Assembly: GCA_036656795.1 (NCBI GenBank)
Contig: JAVXHR010000004.1
Span: 45,884-109,883, forward strand
DNA length: 64,000 nt
Reading direction: 5' to 3'
Source: CAUPWF01 sp036656795
GTDB lineage: Bacteria; Bacillota; Clostridia; Lachnospirales; Lachnospiraceae
Part shown: piece after piece, positions 61,419 to 64,000 of the stretch
How the letters are laid out: each line of letters starts with the position of its first letter
Position numbering within the stretch: position 1 is the first letter of the stretch
Made by a program: the position numbers and the translations under genes
Notes under the pieces: generated by a model
What the model was told of the DNA's origin: nothing
Seen by the model: the letters and a program-made list of their open reading frames with translations, nothing else
Database searches by the model: none

Positions 61419-62228
61419 CTAAATTGGTAGACGCTTTCTACTAAATACAAATGCACTCGCAAATAAAATCACGACGATAGCGCCGCCAAAAGCAAGATAT
61501 GCCCACAATGTTTCTACCGATCCGTTTACAATTTCAACACTATCAAGCCAGCCAAATGGAGTAAACTTTGTAAGGAATTCTGTCTTTTCTCCACCAACAC
61601 CGCCGAGCATATTTACTACAATAAGCGCAATCGGAACACCCGCAGCAAGCCCTGTGCCAAGCTTGCTGTCACAAAAGGCTACCGAGAAAAAGTAAGAGAG
61701 CATCGCAACCATAGTCGTCAGTAAAAATGTCACCGCAACAAGGTTAAGATATGTAAAAAACCAGTTTTCCTGCAAATAATCACTCATAGTCGAAAGTATA
61801 CCAGCACCCACTGTGAACATCAAAACTGCGTGAACGGCCATTGCAAAGATCAGATAAATGCCCTGCGTTAATGCCACCTTCGTGCGTGAAATAGGCATTG
61901 ACAGAGTGTACGCCATAGAGCCTGTGTCAACGGGCTTTGCAATAAGACTCATATTTTGTATAACGTAAAACACCATAGTAAACACCATAACTATCAGTGC
62001 ATAAAATGTTGATGCTGTGTATGCAAGTGGATCGGTCATTGCCGAAATATCAATACCAAAAGCGTCCATAAATCCGCCCATCGCACCGTAAAGTTCTCTG
62101 ACCTGTGTCATATCCTTTGGGTCAATCAGTGAAATAATAACACCTAAGTACAAACAAAATACACATGCAAAAATCAGAAGTAGCTTAAAGCTACGTTTAA
62201 ACGTATCTTTAAATAATGTAAAACTCAT
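61419..62228 (-). CDS. ABC-2 type exporter permease
   Basis: 269 residues with six membrane segments (for example FKLLLIFACVFCLYLGVIIS and ILFASAFVFSRKRLPI at the C-terminus). PVDTGSMAYTLSMPISRTKVA, the cytoplasmic stretch before a segment, is typical of ABC-2 permeases. The ATG at 62228 has AAAAGGTGGG upstream, overlapping the ATPase stop. The substrate is unknown, possibly a peptide or drug. Confidence 0.85.
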   Translation of the reverse strand: MSFTLFKDTFKRSFKLLLIFACVFCLYLGVIISLIDPKDMTQVRELYGAMGGFMDAFGIDISAMTDPLAYTASTFYALIVMVFTMVFYVIQNMSLIAKPVDTGSMAYTLSMPISRTKVALTQGIYLIFAMAVHAVLMFTVGAGILSTMSDYLQENWFFTYLNLVAVTFLLTTMVAMLSYFFSVAFCDSKLGTGLAAGVPIALIVVNMLGGVGGEKTEFLTKFTPFGWLDSVEIVNGSVETLWAYLAFGGAIVVILFASAFVFSRKRLPI

Positions 62229-62229
62229 A

Positions 62230-63069
62230 TTATTTCCCACCTTTTAAGTTTTCTTTGCCATAAAAGCTCATAAATATTTCCTCAAGTCCCTGTGTCTTAA
62301 CATCAAGGGACAAAACGTCCATAGTTCCAAGTTTTTTAATAAATTCTCCCAACTCTTCACCACAAATGTTAAACATCTCTTCACCGTCTTTTGTTCTGAC
62401 AATGTAGGTTTTTCGTTGCTCAGATTTTAGTGTCGCAACGTCCGATTGCTTGATAATTCTGCCGTCTTTGATAATAAGCACGTTATCACAAGTCCGTTCG
62501 ACTTCCTCAAACATATGGCTAGACATTAAAATTGTCTTGCCTTTTTTCTTCTCTTCATTCACAAGGTCAATGAAGTTACTTTGCATAAGTGGGTCAAGTC
62601 CACTTGTCGGCTCATCTAAGATCAGCACATCTGGGTTGTGCATAAAGGCAATAACAATGCCGAGCTTTTGTTTCATACCCTTGGAATATTTCTTAACCTT
62701 GCCGTGGGTATCCAACTCAAACCGCTCAATAAGCCGTTTCATCGGTGCAAAGTCGGTTGTGCCACGCATTTTGCATAAAAATCTCAAGTAATCTGCGCCG
62801 TCAATACCGTCCGGAAACGCAATTTCACCGGGGATATAGCCTAAACTTCGCTTGATGTCGGGTGCTTTTAAGTAGCAGTCAAGTTCGTTAATTGTTGCCG
62901 TTCCGCTATTCGCGCCCATAAACCCCATAAGCGCACGAATGGTTGTTGTTTTTCCTGCGCCGTTAGGCCCTAAATACCCCATAACTTCGCCTTCTTTGAC
63001 CTTGAAATTAAGGTCAAAGACGCCCTTGCCGCTTGGATACGTGAGTGTAAGATTTTTTACCTCAATCAT
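62230..63069 (-). CDS. ABC exporter ATP-binding protein
   Basis: 279 residues, CcmA-like exporter ATPase. Walker A GPNGAGKTTTIRAL, signature YSKGMKQKLGIVIAFM, Walker B VLILDEPTSGLDPL and H-loop MSSHMFEEVE, followed by a C-terminal extension. AAGGAG precedes the ATG. Its base composition looks GC-richer than the rest of the window (about 45-50% in sampled lines), as does that of the permease. It lies divergent to the XRE regulator, a common arrangement for peptide-resistance exporters. Confidence 0.9.
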   Translation of the reverse strand: MIEVKNLTLTYPSGKGVFDLNFKVKEGEVMGYLGPNGAGKTTTIRALMGFMGANSGTATINELDCYLKAPDIKRSLGYIPGEIAFPDGIDGADYLRFLCKMRGTTDFAPMKRLIERFELDTHGKVKKYSKGMKQKLGIVIAFMHNPDVLILDEPTSGLDPLMQSNFIDLVNEEKKKGKTILMSSHMFEEVERTCDNVLIIKDGRIIKQSDVATLKSEQRKTYIVRTKDGEEMFNICGEELGEFIKKLGTMDVLSLDVKTQGLEEIFMSFYGKENLKGGK

Positions 63070-63204
63070 AAAACTGTCTCCTTATATAAATTATTTTTCA
63101 TTAAATCTAAGCAAAGCCCAAATCATGTCATCAACAAATCGATATCCTCCGCCATTTTGCACGTTTTATTAACGGACGTATAGTGCACACTCCTCATTAT
63201 GACT

Positions 63205-63232
63205 ATTTTATCACAACCACGAAAAAGTTCAA
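63205..63232 (-). promoter_or_regulatory. Promoter of the ABC exporter operon
   Basis: On the minus strand TTGAAC (63227-63232) and TAAAAT (63205-63210) are 16 bases apart, leaving a leader of about 130 bases. Confidence 0.6.
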
Positions 63233-63424
63233 TTGTTGAATGACACTCATAAAACAAATAGAGGGGAAGCTAACCATAGTGGATAAGTATACACGGTACT
63301 TTGCACCTTCGGCAAATCAATAAACTGATTTTTTACTAATTTTTTATATAAAATCAACTCTACAAACCGTATCTGGAATTTTAGATGGATATGCAGTATA
63401 ATTGGTGACAAAGATTAATATCAT

Positions 63425-63466
63425 CATATCAACTAACAGTTGATATGGCTTATTCAACTGTTAGTT
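63425..63466. promoter_or_regulatory. Paired palindromic operators upstream of the XRE gene
   Basis: A perfect palindrome of two 10-bp arms around AAC (63425-63447) contains AACTAACAGTT at 63431-63441. Its exact reverse complement, AACTGTTAGTT, lies at 63456-63466. The two boxes are 25 bp apart, on the same face of the helix within error. They are likely binding sites of the XRE regulator or its neighbour. Confidence 0.6.
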
Positions 63467-63521
63467 CGTGTAAATTAAACTCAATTTGTAATATACTTTT
63501 ACTTGAAAGGAGTTCACCTAA

Positions 63522-63989
63522 ATGAATCAAGAAAAAATAGGTAAGTTTATAGCAACTTGTAGAAAAGAAAAAAAGCTCACTCAATTTCAACTTGCTGAAA
63601 AGCTAAATATAACCAATAGAGCTATATCCAAGTGGGAAACAGGTAAGTCTATGCCTGATCCATCTATTATGTTGGAACTTTGTGAACTATTAAACATCAC
63701 GGTAAATGAGTTACTGACAGGTGAAAGATTAAATATGGAAAACTATAAGGAAAATGCAGAAAAAAATCTTTTAGAACAACAAAGAAAAGACGCGAGGATA
63801 AAGTCTGATAAAATAATCTTTAATATAGTCATTGTATCTATAACCATCTTGGCTTTTATTGCTCACTTAATAATCAATTTTTATTATCCGAATAATACGT
63901 CAACAGGAATGGGAGAGTTTATTGTAATCGCACTAATCATTTGTTATGTATGGTTTTTTACTAGGAACTATGCAATCAAAAAGAAATAG
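63522..63989 (+). CDS. XRE-family regulator with C-terminal membrane segments
   Basis: 155 residues. N-terminal helix-turn-helix (KIGKFIATCRKEKKLTQFQL, AEKLNITNRAISKWETGKSM, then LCELLNITVNELLTGE) and two membrane segments (about 99-120 and 129-147). This XRE plus membrane-anchor type is frequent beside exporter genes in Clostridia and may sense the membrane or exported substrate. AAAGGAGTTCACCTAA precedes the ATG. Likely controls itself and the divergent ABC exporter. Confidence 0.88.
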   Translation: MNQEKIGKFIATCRKEKKLTQFQLAEKLNITNRAISKWETGKSMPDPSIMLELCELLNITVNELLTGERLNMENYKENAEKNLLEQQRKDARIKSDKIIFNIVIVSITILAFIAHLIINFYYPNNTSTGMGEFIVIALIICYVWFFTRNYAIKKK

Positions 63990-64000
63990 TATTTAGGATA

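Larger units (their letters stand above)
63070..63521. other. Divergent intergenic region between ABC exporter and XRE regulator
   Basis: The region holds the minus-strand promoter at 63205-63232 and the operators at 63425-63466. A 23-codon minus-strand frame (63091-63162, ending DDMIWALLRFNEK) has protein-like character and could be a remnant of a lost regulator gene, but no good start is seen. Nothing else is evident. Confidence 0.5.

Noticed and set aside
63091..63162. 23-codon frame ending DDMIWALLRFNEK
   Set aside because: Protein-like composition but only a GTG start without a ribosome site; probably chance or a remnant.

Overview
The window looks like a chromosomal contig from a low-GC, anaerobic, gut-type Clostridia, most like Lachnospiraceae. 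The grounds are low GC (roughly 35-40% by eye), strong AGGAGG-type ribosome sites, the secG-rnr-smpB-ssrA block, an ECF vitamin transporter module beside truA, a tyrosine T-box, a split purine pathway of archaeal type, and large PAS/GGDEF/EAL/hybrid-kinase genes. No database search was run; every family call comes from motifs and gene order.

Layout. 1-6.4 kb: a CarD-like regulator (cut by the window edge), tmRNA, a small unknown protein, smpB, rnr, secG and eno on the minus strand, then a plus-strand YitT protein. 6.4-11.4 kb: an FAD-dependent oxidoreductase with a possible attenuator leader, glmM, a stand-alone AICAR transformylase and a PurO-type IMP cyclohydrolase. 11.5-15.4 kb: decayed mobile DNA with an intact holin-amidase lysis pair, a duplicated lysin scrap, small phage-type ORFs, an integrase tail, a ribbon-helix-helix-like protein and three 11-bp iterons. 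15.4-25.5 kb: rpsI-rplM, a plus-strand block (GH13 enzyme, T-box tyrS, flavin reductase), then truA-ecfT-ecfA2-ecfA1, a cyclophilin, proC and a sirtuin. 25.6-27 kb: tRNA-Leu(CAG) and an ECF sigma/anti-sigma pair.

27-41 kb is a sugar-use region. An RbsA/RbsC/RbsB-type importer is followed by a D-lyxose/mannose-type isomerase, an aldose epimerase-like protein, a fructokinase-like kinase, a threonine aldolase and an EamA exporter. Upstream sits a second operon of a PfkB kinase, a YesN-type response regulator, a YesM/LytS-type kinase and a catalytically dead copy of an RbsA-like double ABC ATPase. A shared 17-bp motif upstream of both operons suggests the two-component pair controls both. 41-42.8 kb holds pepT, a small membrane protein and tRNA-Leu(TAG).

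42.9-60.4 kb is the most unusual part: one minus-strand, six-gene signalling operon. Its first gene encodes a Cache-GGDEF-EAL membrane protein. Next comes a lipoprotein fusing an ABC-type solute-binding domain to a 5'-nucleotidase C-terminal domain. Then follow a REC-GGDEF-EAL-PAS-REC-GGDEF-PAS protein and three multi-PAS hybrid histidine kinases. No gene in it has a DNA-binding domain, so cyclic-di-GMP and phosphotransfer look like the only outputs. One kinase gene is interrupted by a 100-N assembly gap flanked by identical 55-bp ends, and is very probably intact in the organism.

60.5-64 kb: cytidine deaminase, a YkvA-like protein, and an ABC exporter pair divergent from an XRE regulator that carries membrane segments.
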